This document shows, piece by piece, positions 27,932 through 38,092 of a stretch of 64,000 nt of DNA (the stretch's first letter is position 1; the number at the start of each line of letters is the position of its first letter). The stretch spans positions 834,039 to 898,038 of the forward strand of contig JADJXI010000003.1 in the NCBI GenBank assembly GCA_016715905.1, given 5' to 3'. The notes under the pieces were generated by a model. That model was not told the origin of the DNA. It saw only the letters and a list, made by a program, of their open reading frames with translations, and made no database searches. This DNA comes from Sphingobacteriaceae bacterium. GTDB lineage: Bacteria > Bacteroidota > Bacteroidia > B-17B0 > Aurantibacillaceae. Position numbers and translations under genes: made by a program.

Positions 27932-27937
27932 TTAAGT

Positions 27938-29848
27938 ATGTGTGGAATAAGCGGATTAATTTTAAAAAAAGAGAATGCGTTAAACGCCAGCGAAATTATT
28001 CAGAAAATGAATCTGGCCATTGCGCATCGGGGTCCGGATGGTGATGGATTTTTATTGGTTGATCGGGATGAGGCAATTCCATTTGCAGGAGCAATTACTT
28101 CCATTAAAAAAGTAAATCAGCTCAATTATTTCCCCGAAAAAAATATTTTAAACTCCGAACTCAATCCGTTTTTAGCTTTTGGTCACCGACGTTTATCAAT
28201 TCTCGATTTGAGTAACTATGGACACCAACCCATGTGTAATCAAAATGGAACAAATTGGATTGTGTTTAATGGCGAAATTTACAATTATATTGAACTTCGG
28301 GAAGAGTTAAAAGCCAAAGGTTATACTTTTATTTCCGAAAGTGATACCGAAGTGGTATTAGCCGCTTATCAAGAATGGAATGAAAACTGTGTGCTGCATT
28401 TTAACGGGATGTGGGCTTTTTGTATTTATGATGCGGAGAAAAACATCTGTTTTGCTTCAAGAGATCGTTTAGGCGTAAAACCTTTTTATTACGTAAATAG
28501 TTCAAATTATTTTGGCTTTGCCAGCGAACAAAAAGCTTTTGTTAAATCGGGGTTAGTGAGTGGAGAAACAAACGATATTCAACTACATGATTATTTGATT
28601 AATGGAAGAGTAGAGCACGATGAAAATAATTTTTTTAATAACGTTAATGAACTCAAAGGAGGTTATTCATTAATTTACAGTTTAAGAAATCATGCAATTT
28701 CCGTTTCTAAGTATTACTCAACACAAATAAGTACGGAAAACAACACTAAGTCTGATGTGGATTTGATTGCGGAAATTAAAAATAAGGTAACAAGAGCCGT
28801 TAAAATCCGAATGCGGAGTGATGTAGAAGTGGGTACTTGTTTAAGTGGCGGGTTAGATAGTAGTATTATTGCCGCATTAATGACTCAAGAAAATAAAAAG
28901 GGCATTCATTGTTTCACTTCTGTTTTTAAGGGAGAGGTTTTTAATGAGGAAGAATATGCGAATTTGATGGCCAATTCGATTGGTGCGCGCTTACACAAAA
29001 TAAATCCGGATGAAAATTCTTTCCTGAGTAATTTGAACGAATTAATTTATTCGCAAGATGTGCCTATTTGGGATACCAGTACTTTTTCGCAGTTTATGGT
29101 GATGAAATTAGCAGCACAGCATAAAATTAAAGTAGTGTTAGACGGTCAAGGTGCAGATGAATTGTTTGGAGGTTATCATCATTATTTTATTGCCAAATGG
29201 AAAAAACTTCTAAGTGAAGGTAATTCAAGAAAAGCTTTTCAGGAAATTAAAGCCAGTCAAAAAACCATTAACAGTCCATTTATCTTTTTTGCCAAGGAAA
29301 AATTAAAAGAGCGTATGCATGTATCAGGTGCTGTTTATGAAAAGTTTTTTAAACCTGAATTTCTACAGCTATCCGAAAAAATTAATCCGGTTAAGTATTT
29401 TAATTCTGTAAATGAACAACAACTATATGATATTGAAGAAGCCCGGTTAAAACCATTTTTAAAATGTGAGGATCGGTGTGCCATGTGGCATAGTGTAGAG
29501 AGTCGTACTCCTTTTAGTGATGATGTTCATTTAATTCAACTGATGTTTTCATTTGATGGTGAACGAAAAATTCAGAATGGCGTGCTAAAACACCTTTTTC
29601 GCGAAGCATTTAAAACCGAATTGCCGGAAAAAATTTATAAGCGATACGACAAGCGGGGATTTGAAACTCCCATGAAAAAGTGGATTCTGAATTTATTACC
29701 AATCATTCAAGAAGAAATTAAACCTTTAGAGGATACCATTTTAAAAAAGGATTTTATTAAAAAATTTAATTTGGACGACGACAAACAAATTAAAGTGTTA
29801 TTTAAATTATTTGTTTATTCAAGATGGAAAAAGTTATTTGAGAATTAA
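27938..29848 (+). CDS. asnB: Asparagine synthetase (glutamine-hydrolysing)
   Basis: The 636-residue enzyme begins 'MCGISG' with the N-terminal nucleophile Cys2 of the glutaminase domain. It shows 'AHRGPDGDG', 'FGHRRLSILDLS' and 'NGEIYNYIELR'. The synthetase domain has the PP-loop 'CLSGGLDSSIIA' near residue 303 and 'DGQGADELFGGYHHYF'. It makes asparagine from aspartate, ATP and glutamine. Related enzymes amidate sugars or peptides in glycan clusters, so a polysaccharide role is possible, but no such genes adjoin. Its stop overlaps that of the convergent OmpA gene by 4 bases. Confidence 0.93.
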   Translation: MCGISGLILKKENALNASEIIQKMNLAIAHRGPDGDGFLLVDRDEAIPFAGAITSIKKVNQLNYFPEKNILNSELNPFLAFGHRRLSILDLSNYGHQPMCNQNGTNWIVFNGEIYNYIELREELKAKGYTFISESDTEVVLAAYQEWNENCVLHFNGMWAFCIYDAEKNICFASRDRLGVKPFYYVNSSNYFGFASEQKAFVKSGLVSGETNDIQLHDYLINGRVEHDENNFFNNVNELKGGYSLIYSLRNHAISVSKYYSTQISTENNTKSDVDLIAEIKNKVTRAVKIRMRSDVEVGTCLSGGLDSSIIAALMTQENKKGIHCFTSVFKGEVFNEEEYANLMANSIGARLHKINPDENSFLSNLNELIYSQDVPIWDTSTFSQFMVMKLAAQHKIKVVLDGQGADELFGGYHHYFIAKWKKLLSEGNSRKAFQEIKASQKTINSPFIFFAKEKLKERMHVSGAVYEKFFKPEFLQLSEKINPVKYFNSVNEQQLYDIEEARLKPFLKCEDRCAMWHSVESRTPFSDDVHLIQLMFSFDGERKIQNGVLKHLFREAFKTELPEKIYKRYDKRGFETPMKKWILNLLPIIQEEIKPLEDTILKKDFIKKFNLDDDKQIKVLFKLFVYSRWKKLFEN

Positions 29849-31824
29849 ATCCCAATCACCTTAAATTCTGTTCTTCTGTTTTTAGCTTTATTTTCAATGC
29901 TCGTATTTGGAACCTTAGGTTTTGTGTCACCATATCCTTTAAACTTAAGTCGGTTAGCTTGCACTTTATTGCTCGTTACTAAATAATCAAAAACAGCCTT
30001 GGCTCTGTTTGTAGATAGAATTAAATTGGCTTTTTTATCTCCGTCGCTATCTGTATGTCCGCTTAATTCAATTTTCACTTTATTATTTGCGACTAAAAAA
30101 GAGATTAATTTATCAAGCTCTGCTTTGCTTTCCGGTTTTAAATCCCACTTATTCACATCAAAAAAAACGTTTTTAAGTTCTACTACATTTCCGGTATCAA
30201 TAGGTTGTAAGGGTATATCTAATAAATAGGGCTTTGAAAAATCAGTTATTTTTCCTTTAAGCGAAAAATTATCGCTATAAAATAAAAACCCGGCTTTATT
30301 CACATTTACGATATAATTTTTATTTGCAGTTAGTGTTACTAAAAATTCACCATTACTGCCGCTATACGATTGGGTAACATTTTTACCGGTTTCTAAATCA
30401 ATTAATTCAAAGCTGGCTTCTAAGGGTTCTTTGGTTTCGGCATTGTATATTTTTCCCTTAGCAAAAGTTATTTTTTCAGGCTTAAACTCATTCGGCACTT
30501 CAAATTGATATAAATCCAATTCTCCAAATCCTCCATCTCTGTCCGATGCAAAATAAGCCAAGGCTCCACTTGGAGATACCAATAAACTGTTTTCGTCTTT
30601 GGAAGAATTAATTGGATAACCCAGATTTACAGGATCACCCCATGTACCATCTGTATTTTTTTTCGACATAAATATATCTGCTCCACCCATACCTACATGT
30701 CCCTTACTGCAGAAGTATAAGGTTTGATTATCGGGATGAATAAATACAGATTGTTCTTCTTTTTTGGTGTTTACATTATCGGGCATTTTTTGTGCTTCAC
30801 CAAATTTTCCATCTTCGCCTACCACAGAGAAATAAATATCTATATCTTTTACTACCCCACTTCGTAAGGGAGTGCCGCGTACAAAATATAATGTTTTACC
30901 ATCACTGCTAAAACTAGGTTGACTTTCCCAATTGCCTGAATTTATTTTAGGTCCGAGGTTTGATGGTTTTGTCCATTTGCCATTTACTTTTTGAGTAAAG
31001 AAAATATCACAACTTCCAAATCCTTTGGCTTGTCCACCCAAGTAAAGGCCATCCATTTCCTGCGATACGGTTATAAACATGTATTTGCCATCAGCAGAAA
31101 TAGAGGGTGCCCCTTCGTTACCTCCACTGCTTAATTCTCTTATTGGATTTGACTCTTTCCAAAGTCCTTTGTTATCGGCATAGGATAAAAATAAATCTTC
31201 CTGGTAATGTCCGCGCTGATTTCCGGACTCCATTCGCCGTGTGTAATAAAATTGGCTTTCATCACCGACAATGGAAGGGAAGTATTCAGCAAAGGGAGAA
31301 TTGATGGATGGTCCCATATTAGAAAAAGTGATTTTCTTAGGATTTTTTTTAGCGTGAATAGCGAAATCTATACATTTCAAATTAAATTCAGCTTCTTCTT
31401 TCATTTTAGGATCAATGCGCTGAAATTTCAGGAATTGTGATAAGTGTATCTTAGCTTTTTCGTAATCTTCCACATAAAATTCGGTATCTCCTAAGTCAAA
31501 ATAATTTTGAACATACATGCCGGGTGCTTTTTGTATGGCTGATTCTAAATGAAATATTCTTTCTTTTAAGCGATTTTGTTCGGCACATAAAATGGCAATT
31601 ATCATGTGCGGCTCCATAAATTTCGGATCAGCTTCTATTGCTTTTTTTAAGAACTCTTCCGCTTTTTTATCTTGCCTAGCGTCATAATTTCTTCTGCCTT
31701 CTTCAAAATACTTTAATGCTTTTTTATCGGTACTGGTATATTGACCCGGTGGCAAATTGGTTTGAGCAACAAAAATTTGAAATCCTAATTGAAAAATAAG
31801 TAAGTATATTATTTGTTTATTCAT
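29845..31824 (-). CDS. PorE-like OmpA family envelope protein
   Basis: The 659-residue product has a signal peptide and TPR repeats (about 35-130). A PD40 beta-propeller follows (about 165-420; 'SADGKYMFITVS', 'SSDGKTLYFVRG', 'HPDNQTLYFCSKGHVGMGGADIFMS', 'AYFASDRDGGFGELDLYQF'), then a carboxypeptidase-regulatory-like domain (about 450-530). The C-terminal OmpA domain has 'IELSGHTDSDGDKKANLILSTNRAKAVFDYLV ... FKGYGDTKP'. This is the PorE domain order; PorE anchors the type IX secretion complex to peptidoglycan. Several paralogues usually exist, so it need not be PorE itself. It lies 2 bases after the M61 protease gene. Confidence 0.88.
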   Translation of the reverse strand: MNKQIIYLLIFQLGFQIFVAQTNLPPGQYTSTDKKALKYFEEGRRNYDARQDKKAEEFLKKAIEADPKFMEPHMIIAILCAEQNRLKERIFHLESAIQKAPGMYVQNYFDLGDTEFYVEDYEKAKIHLSQFLKFQRIDPKMKEEAEFNLKCIDFAIHAKKNPKKITFSNMGPSINSPFAEYFPSIVGDESQFYYTRRMESGNQRGHYQEDLFLSYADNKGLWKESNPIRELSSGGNEGAPSISADGKYMFITVSQEMDGLYLGGQAKGFGSCDIFFTQKVNGKWTKPSNLGPKINSGNWESQPSFSSDGKTLYFVRGTPLRSGVVKDIDIYFSVVGEDGKFGEAQKMPDNVNTKKEEQSVFIHPDNQTLYFCSKGHVGMGGADIFMSKKNTDGTWGDPVNLGYPINSSKDENSLLVSPSGALAYFASDRDGGFGELDLYQFEVPNEFKPEKITFAKGKIYNAETKEPLEASFELIDLETGKNVTQSYSGSNGEFLVTLTANKNYIVNVNKAGFLFYSDNFSLKGKITDFSKPYLLDIPLQPIDTGNVVELKNVFFDVNKWDLKPESKAELDKLISFLVANNKVKIELSGHTDSDGDKKANLILSTNRAKAVFDYLVTSNKVQANRLKFKGYGDTKPKVPNTSIENKAKNRRTEFKVIGI

Positions 31825-31826
31825 AT

Positions 31827-33680
31827 TTACAAGCCTACCCAGCTTTTTAAAGTTAGTTTTTCTTTTTCAGAAATATTATCCTTTAATGAAATTTTATTTT
31901 TTTCGGTAATCTTTACTTTTTGTGCTTTAGCTTTTAGTATTTTTTGTTTGTATTTACCGGCTCTTTTTTTAGGACGAAAAACGTGTATAACCACTTCGTC
32001 ACCTTCTTTTACTGTATTAAAATATTCATTAAAAACATCTTTAGCGCTTTCAATTTTTAATTCTTTATTGTTGAGTTTAAAAAGTTCATCACCACTTTTA
32101 AAACCCAGTTTTTTCCCGAATTCATCCAAACTCCAGGTTCCGGAAACAACCAATCTGTTCGTACGGTCATTAAAATCTAAGTCCGGATTCCCAAATGTAA
32201 ATTCGTAACTTATGTTTTCTTTTACAAATTCTATTCCAATTTTACTTAATACTTCATTCATGGGTAAAGGTTCATGGCCTTTAACATGTTTTTTGAGAAA
32301 TTCGCCGATTTGCGGATAAGTTAAGGCCTCTATTTCGCCAATTAATTCGTCATCGTTAAAGGATTTATCTTTTCCATATTTTTTCGAAAGGTCCTTCATT
32401 AATTGTTGAGTGCCGTAAACGCCATCGCTGTAATGCCTTAATAATATATCCAAACACATACCAATAACTGCTCCCTTTTCATAAACATTATTGTATTGAG
32501 GATGAATAGCTGGTAGTAAAACGTTTTTACTCATCCAGGTGAAACTCATGGTGTCGTTATAATTGTTGACGCTGTTGTCGTATTTCTGCATCATTACATT
32601 TAAAAAATCATCCACGTTAATTAATCCGCCTTTAGCTTGAGCATGATGTGCGGCATACTCGGTCATGCCTTCATAAAGCCAAAGGTGTTCGCTCATTTGC
32701 GGGTTATTGAAATCAAATTCCCCAATTTCTTTTGCGTGTATGTTTAGTGGAGTAACAATATGAAAAAATTCGTGTGCGGCAATATCTCTAATTTCTTGTT
32801 TTATAAAATTGCTGTCAATTTCGGGCATTACATAAAATGAAGAATATGAATGTTCTAACGCACCAAAGCTTCCGGAGCGCGTGCCTTTATCAGTAAAATA
32901 AAATAAAAAAGCATATTTATTAACTGGTAATTCTCCTCCCAAATAATCTTTTTGGATATTCAATAATTCTTTGAGCGTTTTTGCAATAAAAAATGCGCTC
33001 ACTTTTTTATTAGGGGAATAACTGGATACTAAAACTTTTGTATTGGCCACCATAATACTGATGGTGTCCGGTTTTGTATATAAAATGGGTGAATCAATTA
33101 AATTATGATAATCAAAAACGCTAACGATATCCGATTCTTCGCCACTGCGAATATTTTCAATACCGGTTGCCGGATAAAATGCTTTTGGTTTATCAAACTC
33201 TAAAACAAATTCATTTTTAGTATAATTTTTAAAGTACCCGAAGAAACCATGGGTGTTTATACAGAAATTTTTATCGGCTTCAATATTTGTTCCGCCGGGT
33301 TCAAAAATTGCTTTTTCCCGATCTTCTTGTGAATCTTTTTTATCAAAAGTATCATCCACTTCATAAGTAATTTCACTTATTTCATTAGCCGGAGATAATT
33401 TCCAACAATTTAAATCCTTTTTTTCAACTAATATGGTTTTACCGTTTTTTCCGGTAACTTTTAAATTAGTGATGTATCGTCCGAAGTTGTATACTTCATA
33501 AGTGCCCGGAACCATGGCAGGAAAACAAAAATCAATTTCATTTTCAGTAATAGAAGGCGGAATTAACTTCACGCTAATTTTATCATCATTTACCTTTTTG
33601 AGGTTGATGAAATATTTATACTCGTTTCCGGCAAATGAAACAGAACAAAGAAAGAGCAATATGTACAATTGAATTCGCAT
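31827..33680 (-). CDS. M61 family glycyl aminopeptidase with PDZ domain
   Basis: The 617-residue product has a signal peptide and an M61 N-terminal beta domain. The zinc site is 'AAHEFFHIVTPLNIHAKEIG', followed by 'LWLYEGMTEYAAHHA', whose Glu is the third ligand. A PDZ domain lies near the C-terminus (about 500-590; 'EFGKKLGFKSGDELFKLNNKEL'). M61 enzymes remove N-terminal glycine or alanine from peptides. The gene sits in a tight cluster: CPBP protease upstream with no gap, and the OmpA gene 2 bases downstream. Confidence 0.9.
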   Translation of the reverse strand: MRIQLYILLFLCSVSFAGNEYKYFINLKKVNDDKISVKLIPPSITENEIDFCFPAMVPGTYEVYNFGRYITNLKVTGKNGKTILVEKKDLNCWKLSPANEISEITYEVDDTFDKKDSQEDREKAIFEPGGTNIEADKNFCINTHGFFGYFKNYTKNEFVLEFDKPKAFYPATGIENIRSGEESDIVSVFDYHNLIDSPILYTKPDTISIMVANTKVLVSSYSPNKKVSAFFIAKTLKELLNIQKDYLGGELPVNKYAFLFYFTDKGTRSGSFGALEHSYSSFYVMPEIDSNFIKQEIRDIAAHEFFHIVTPLNIHAKEIGEFDFNNPQMSEHLWLYEGMTEYAAHHAQAKGGLINVDDFLNVMMQKYDNSVNNYNDTMSFTWMSKNVLLPAIHPQYNNVYEKGAVIGMCLDILLRHYSDGVYGTQQLMKDLSKKYGKDKSFNDDELIGEIEALTYPQIGEFLKKHVKGHEPLPMNEVLSKIGIEFVKENISYEFTFGNPDLDFNDRTNRLVVSGTWSLDEFGKKLGFKSGDELFKLNNKELKIESAKDVFNEYFNTVKEGDEVVIHVFRPKKRAGKYKQKILKAKAQKVKITEKNKISLKDNISEKEKLTLKSWVGL

Positions 33681-34646
33681 TTAACGAAGTATTAAGTTAA
33701 AGTTTTTCCAGCGGTATTTGAGCCAAAATATGATAAATGTGATAGCCGCTAAAACTATCCATGCAATAAACTCCTGAGCCGGATTTTCGGATGTGCTTAC
33801 AAAAATGGCATCTGTTTGCAGTACACCATTTGGCGAAGTGATTAGCAAACTGGAGATTAAATTATTAGCACAATGTATTCCCAAAGCCAATTCTAATCCT
33901 TCATCTAATAAAGAAAGGGCTCCCAAAAAAAGGCCGAATAAGGTATAGTATGGAAACATAATTAGCCAGCCAAAAGTTTTTGCTTCCGGATTGGCCATGT
34001 GAACTAGTCCGAATAATAGCGAAGTGAGAATAATGGGAATTATTCCGTTTTTAAAAATTCCGGACAATCCTTGTACCAGATAACCTCTGAATATTATTTC
34101 TTCCGTACTAGTTTGTATGGGCATTAATAAAACCGAAACTAACAAAAGCAGAAAAAATTGACCGGGCTTAAAATCGACAGTCATAGTTTCCGGAGATAGA
34201 AAATATTGTAATAAGGTGGCCACTGTAACCATCCCGGCCCAAATGCCAAAAGCAAAAAAAACGCGTTTCCATCTTAGTTTTTCATAGGCGGTAATAACTG
34301 ACAAAAATGGTTTTTTCTGAATTCTTACAATAACGGTTCTTAACCCCAGTAATGCAAAAACAAACATACCGAATAATAAGGCTAACAGTAAATTTTTATT
34401 GATTCCTATTTTTTCAGGATTAAAAATAATGTTCGGGTCAGCCACTATTTCCTCAATACTTATACCATTACTCATGGCCATGCTTACCAAAGGTAATTGT
34501 ATGATGATTTGAAAAACAAAATAACCGAACATAGCAGCGCTTATACCGGTTAAGTACATCCACCAGTGATTAAATCCTTGAACAGCCCCGGCATTGAGAA
34601 ATAAATTATTGAATGGAAGTTTATTTTTTATTTCGGGATCAGACAT
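33681..34646 (-). CDS. CPBP family intramembrane metalloprotease
   Basis: The 321-residue membrane protein has about eight helices. The CPBP/CAAX motifs are present: 'STEEIIFRGYLVQGL' (EExxxR), 'LLFGLVHMANPE' and 'GIHCANNLI'. The family are Rce1-like intramembrane proteases, with roles from prenyl-protein processing to bacteriocin immunity. Its stop abuts the M61 gene start, so these two proteases and the OmpA protein probably form one operon. Confidence 0.9.
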   Translation of the reverse strand: MSDPEIKNKLPFNNLFLNAGAVQGFNHWWMYLTGISAAMFGYFVFQIIIQLPLVSMAMSNGISIEEIVADPNIIFNPEKIGINKNLLLALLFGMFVFALLGLRTVIVRIQKKPFLSVITAYEKLRWKRVFFAFGIWAGMVTVATLLQYFLSPETMTVDFKPGQFFLLLLVSVLLMPIQTSTEEIIFRGYLVQGLSGIFKNGIIPIILTSLLFGLVHMANPEAKTFGWLIMFPYYTLFGLFLGALSLLDEGLELALGIHCANNLISSLLITSPNGVLQTDAIFVSTSENPAQEFIAWIVLAAITFIIFWLKYRWKNFNLILR

Positions 34647-34673
34647 CGGATTTTATTAATGAAATAATAGCCT

Positions 34674-34681
34674 TAAATTTG
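34674..34681 (+). promoter_or_regulatory. -7 element of the di-haem peroxidase gene (TAAATTTG)
   Basis: TAAATTTG matches TAnnTTTG and lies 23 bases before the ATG at 34705. No clear -33 element is seen. Confidence 0.45.
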
Positions 34682-34704
34682 CGTCACTAAAATTAAATAA
34701 ATAA

Positions 34705-35694
34705 ATGAGAGCAAATAGAACTTTTGATAATTATAAATGCGCCGTTTTAGGTTTGGTTACCGTTTTACTGGTTAGTTGCGGTGAGAACACTTCAGAAAAA
34801 CCAATTTATACGGAAGAGGCCTTAGGAGAGGCTCTTTTTTTCGATCCTATTTTGTCAAGAGATACCAGTGTGAGTTGCGCCACTTGTCACAAAGCCGAGT
34901 TAGCATTTGCAGATAACACACCAACCAGCAAAGGGGTATTTGGGAGAAGTGGGAATCGTAATACGCCATCGGCTATGAACCAAACCGATCGAAATTTTTA
35001 TTTTTGGGATGGAAGAGCAGAAACTTTAGAAGAACAGGCATTAGGACCTATCGAAAATCCGGTTGAAATGGATTTGCCTTTAAGTATTGCCATTCAACGT
35101 CTCTTAAAAAGTGAGAAATATAAAAAAGCTTTTCAACAGGTTTATGGAAAAGATCCAAGTATTTCCTTACTGGCGCAGGCTATTGCTAATTATGAACGCA
35201 CCTTGGATACCGGAAATAGTCCATTCGATAAATACATGAGAGGAAAAGATACCACTCAGTTTTCGGAAAGTGCTAAACGTGGTTTAACCATTTTTAATGA
35301 GAAGGGAAAGTGTTTTGACTGCCATTTTGGAGTGGATTTTACCGGAAACGACCAGTTTAAGAATATTGGAATTTATAACGGGAAAGATTTAAATGATAAA
35401 GGTAGATATGATGTAACCCAAAAAGAAAGTGATTTGGGCAAGTTTAAAATACCTGGATTAAGAAATATTGCCTTAACGGCGCCATACATGCATAATGGAA
35501 TGCACAAAACCTTGAGAGAGGTGATTGATTATTACGATACGCCGGATAAATTTATAAATAACAGTATAAACAGAGATACTTTACTAAGTAAGCCTTTAGG
35601 ACTGAGCGAAGGAGAGAAAAAAGATTTAGAAAATTTTCTTTTGAGTTTAACAGATGAGCGTTTTACCAAAAAAGAAAATAAGGAAGATAAGTAG
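34705..35694 (+). CDS. Di-haem cytochrome c peroxidase (lipoprotein)
   Basis: The 329-residue product has a lipobox ('LLVSC', lipid cysteine about residue 25) and two haem c motifs: CATCH at residues 58-62 and CFDCH at 203-207. It also has 'GRSGNRNTPSAMN', 'FYFWDGRAETLEEQALGPIENPVEM' and 'LRNIALTAPYMHNGMHKTLREVIDYYD', characteristic of the CcpA/MauG family. It would reduce hydrogen peroxide in the periplasm with electrons from the respiratory chain. It is a single-gene unit by its own promoter element. Confidence 0.95.
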   Translation: MRANRTFDNYKCAVLGLVTVLLVSCGENTSEKPIYTEEALGEALFFDPILSRDTSVSCATCHKAELAFADNTPTSKGVFGRSGNRNTPSAMNQTDRNFYFWDGRAETLEEQALGPIENPVEMDLPLSIAIQRLLKSEKYKKAFQQVYGKDPSISLLAQAIANYERTLDTGNSPFDKYMRGKDTTQFSESAKRGLTIFNEKGKCFDCHFGVDFTGNDQFKNIGIYNGKDLNDKGRYDVTQKESDLGKFKIPGLRNIALTAPYMHNGMHKTLREVIDYYDTPDKFINNSINRDTLLSKPLGLSEGEKKDLENFLLSLTDERFTKKENKEDK

Positions 35695-35791
35695 CAAGCC
35701 GAATTAAACTCTACGGATTGAATAGAATTTTCGATTTGAATAATAATTAAACCAAACGGTAAGAGGCTTTCTGATGTGCAGTATGAATGAA

Positions 35792-36763
35792 TTAACTGAA
35801 ACTTCGGTGTTCAACCTTGTTCAACTCCTCTTTACTGAGTGATTTGAAATAATCGTAAGTTATTTTTAAACCTTCTGCTCTTTTTATTTTTGGTTCCCAG
35901 CCTAATATTTTTTTAGCGAGAGAAATATCGGGTTTACGCTGTTTAGGATCATCTTTAGGTAGTGGAAGAGAAATTAATTTTTGATTGGCACCGGTTAACT
36001 TCAATATTTCTTCACCAAATTCTTTGATTGTAATTTCATCCGGATTTCCAATATTAACCGGAAGATGATAGTCACTCATTAACAATCGATAAATCCCTTC
36101 TACTAAATCATCCACATAGCAAAAACTTCGGGTTTGACTGCCATCGCCAAACATCGTTAAATCCTCTCCGCGTAAAGCTTGCCCAATAAATGCAGGTAAT
36201 ACTCTGCCGTCGTTCAGGCGCATGCGTGGACCATAGGTATTAAATATCCGAATGATTCGGGTTTCTAATTGGTGATAATCATGATAAGCCATAGTTAAGG
36301 CTTCCATAAAACGTTTGGCTTCATCATAACAACCGCGTGGACCAACCGGATTCACATTTCCCCAATAATCTTCTGTTTGAGGATGAACATGTGGGTCACC
36401 ATACACCTCGCTGGTAGATGCCACTAAAACCCTGGCTTTTTTTACGCGGGCTAATCCTAAAATATTATGAGTACCTAAAGAAGAAACTTTTAAAGTTTGA
36501 ATAGGTATTTTTAAATAATCGATGGGGGAGGCCGGTGAAGCAAAATGCAAAATGTAATCTATATTTCCCGATACATGCACAAATTTTGAAACATCATGAT
36601 GGTAAAATTCAAAGGTGTTTAATTTAAATAGATGTTCAATATTTTTCAGGTCGCCCGTAATTAAATTATCCATTCCCACTACGGAGAATCCTTCTTTGAT
36701 AAAACGATCGCACAAATGCGAACCTAAAAATCCGGCTGCTCCGGTAATTAATACTCTTTTCAT
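35792..36763 (-). CDS. UDP-glucuronate decarboxylase (UXS-type SDR)
   Basis: The ATG at 36763 ('MKRVLITGAAGFLGSHLCDRF', 323 residues) forms an ATGA overlap with the ugd stop; the open frame eight codons upstream is not needed. The NAD-binding GxxGxxG and the catalytic YxxxK in 'GCYDEAKRFMEAL' are clear. 'ASTSEVYGDPHVHPQ' and 'NTYGPRMRLNDGRV' are typical of UDP-xylose synthase. It turns UDP-glucuronate into UDP-xylose. It directly follows UDP-glucose dehydrogenase, which makes its substrate. Confidence 0.93.
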   Translation of the reverse strand: MKRVLITGAAGFLGSHLCDRFIKEGFSVVGMDNLITGDLKNIEHLFKLNTFEFYHHDVSKFVHVSGNIDYILHFASPASPIDYLKIPIQTLKVSSLGTHNILGLARVKKARVLVASTSEVYGDPHVHPQTEDYWGNVNPVGPRGCYDEAKRFMEALTMAYHDYHQLETRIIRIFNTYGPRMRLNDGRVLPAFIGQALRGEDLTMFGDGSQTRSFCYVDDLVEGIYRLLMSDYHLPVNIGNPDEITIKEFGEEILKLTGANQKLISLPLPKDDPKQRKPDISLAKKILGWEPKIKRAEGLKITYDYFKSLSKEELNKVEHRSFS

Positions 36764-38079
36764 TTTATGGTGTTTACTCCTATACAATAATATGTAAATC
36801 CTAATTTCTGCATGTCTTGATAATCAAATATATTTCTTCCGTCAAAAATAACTTTTACTTTTTCAGCAATTAAATCAAAATCAGGTGAGCGGAACTCAGG
36901 CCACTCCGTAACAATGAGTAAGGCGTCGGTATTATTTAAGGAGGAATAAATATCTTCCGCAAAGGAGATTTTATTTCCTAAGATTCGTTGCGCTTCGTGC
37001 TTAGCTACCGGATCATAAGCTACAACGTTTGCTCCTGCTGCTAATAATTTTTCAATAATCACTAAACTTGGTGCTTCACGCATATCATCCGTTTTGGGCT
37101 TAAAAGATAAACCCCATAGTGTAAAAGTTTTTCCTTTTAGGTCAGATTTAAAATGTTGATTTATTTTATTGAACAAAACTTCTTTCTGAGACTCGTTTAC
37201 TTCTTCAACCGCATTTAGTATGCGCATGCTGTATTTATTTTCTTTTGCAGTTTTAATAAGCGCTTTTACATCTTTCGGAAAACAACTTCCTCCGTATCCA
37301 ACACCCGGATAAATAAATTTGGTACCAATTCGCGGGTCGCTTCCAATTCCTTTTCTTACCATGTTCACATCAGCGCCCATAAGTTCACATAAATTAGCCA
37401 CATCATTCATGAAACTGATTTTGGTGGCCAGCATGGCATTGGCTGCGTATTTAGTCATTTCCGCACTGGGAATATCCATAAATATGATTGGGTGACCATT
37501 TAATAAAAAGGGTTTATACAATTTACGCATGATTTCTTCAGCCTCGGGGTGATCTACACCAACAACAATACGGTCGGGTTTCATAAAATCTTCAATGGCG
37601 GCACCTTCTTTTAAAAATTCGGGATTAGAGGCTACGAAATATTTTATTTTTTCTTTTCGTTTATCCAGTGCGGCTTGCAAAGCAGCTTTAACTTTTTCTG
37701 AAGTAGAAACCGGAACAGTAGATTTTGTTACAACAACCAGTGGCTTTTGCATGTATTCGCCGATAGAAGTTGCAACCGCTAAAACGTACTTTAAATCTGC
37801 AGAGCCGTCTTCATCAGGCGGAGTTCCCACCGCGATAAAAGCAACATCCGCTTCTCCAATGCTTTCTTTAATGGAAGTGCTGAAGTGTAATCGTCCTTTT
37901 TGTACATTACGATTTACCATTTCTTCCAAGCCCGGTTCGTAAATTGGAAGAATTCCTTTCTTCAGATTATTTATTTTTTTTTCGTCTATATCAACACAAG
38001 TAACATCAACACCAACTTCACTAAAACAGGTTCCTGTTACTAATCCTACATATCCTGTTCCTATAACTGTTATTTTCAT
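36760..38079 (-). CDS. ugd: UDP-glucose 6-dehydrogenase
   Basis: The 439-residue product has an N-terminal Rossmann fold 'MKITVIGTGYVGLVTGTCFSEVGVDVTCVDID'. The catalytic cysteine is in 'GVGYGGSCFPKDVKAL', and 'LWGLSFKPKTDDMREAPS' belongs to the C-terminal domain. It oxidises UDP-glucose to UDP-glucuronate with two NAD+. It is the middle gene of an aminotransferase-ugd-decarboxylase operon making sugars for surface polysaccharide. Confidence 0.96.
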   Translation of the reverse strand: MKITVIGTGYVGLVTGTCFSEVGVDVTCVDIDEKKINNLKKGILPIYEPGLEEMVNRNVQKGRLHFSTSIKESIGEADVAFIAVGTPPDEDGSADLKYVLAVATSIGEYMQKPLVVVTKSTVPVSTSEKVKAALQAALDKRKEKIKYFVASNPEFLKEGAAIEDFMKPDRIVVGVDHPEAEEIMRKLYKPFLLNGHPIIFMDIPSAEMTKYAANAMLATKISFMNDVANLCELMGADVNMVRKGIGSDPRIGTKFIYPGVGYGGSCFPKDVKALIKTAKENKYSMRILNAVEEVNESQKEVLFNKINQHFKSDLKGKTFTLWGLSFKPKTDDMREAPSLVIIEKLLAAGANVVAYDPVAKHEAQRILGNKISFAEDIYSSLNNTDALLIVTEWPEFRSPDFDLIAEKVKVIFDGRNIFDYQDMQKLGFTYYCIGVNTIK

Positions 38080-38092
38080 TTAATCAACTGTA

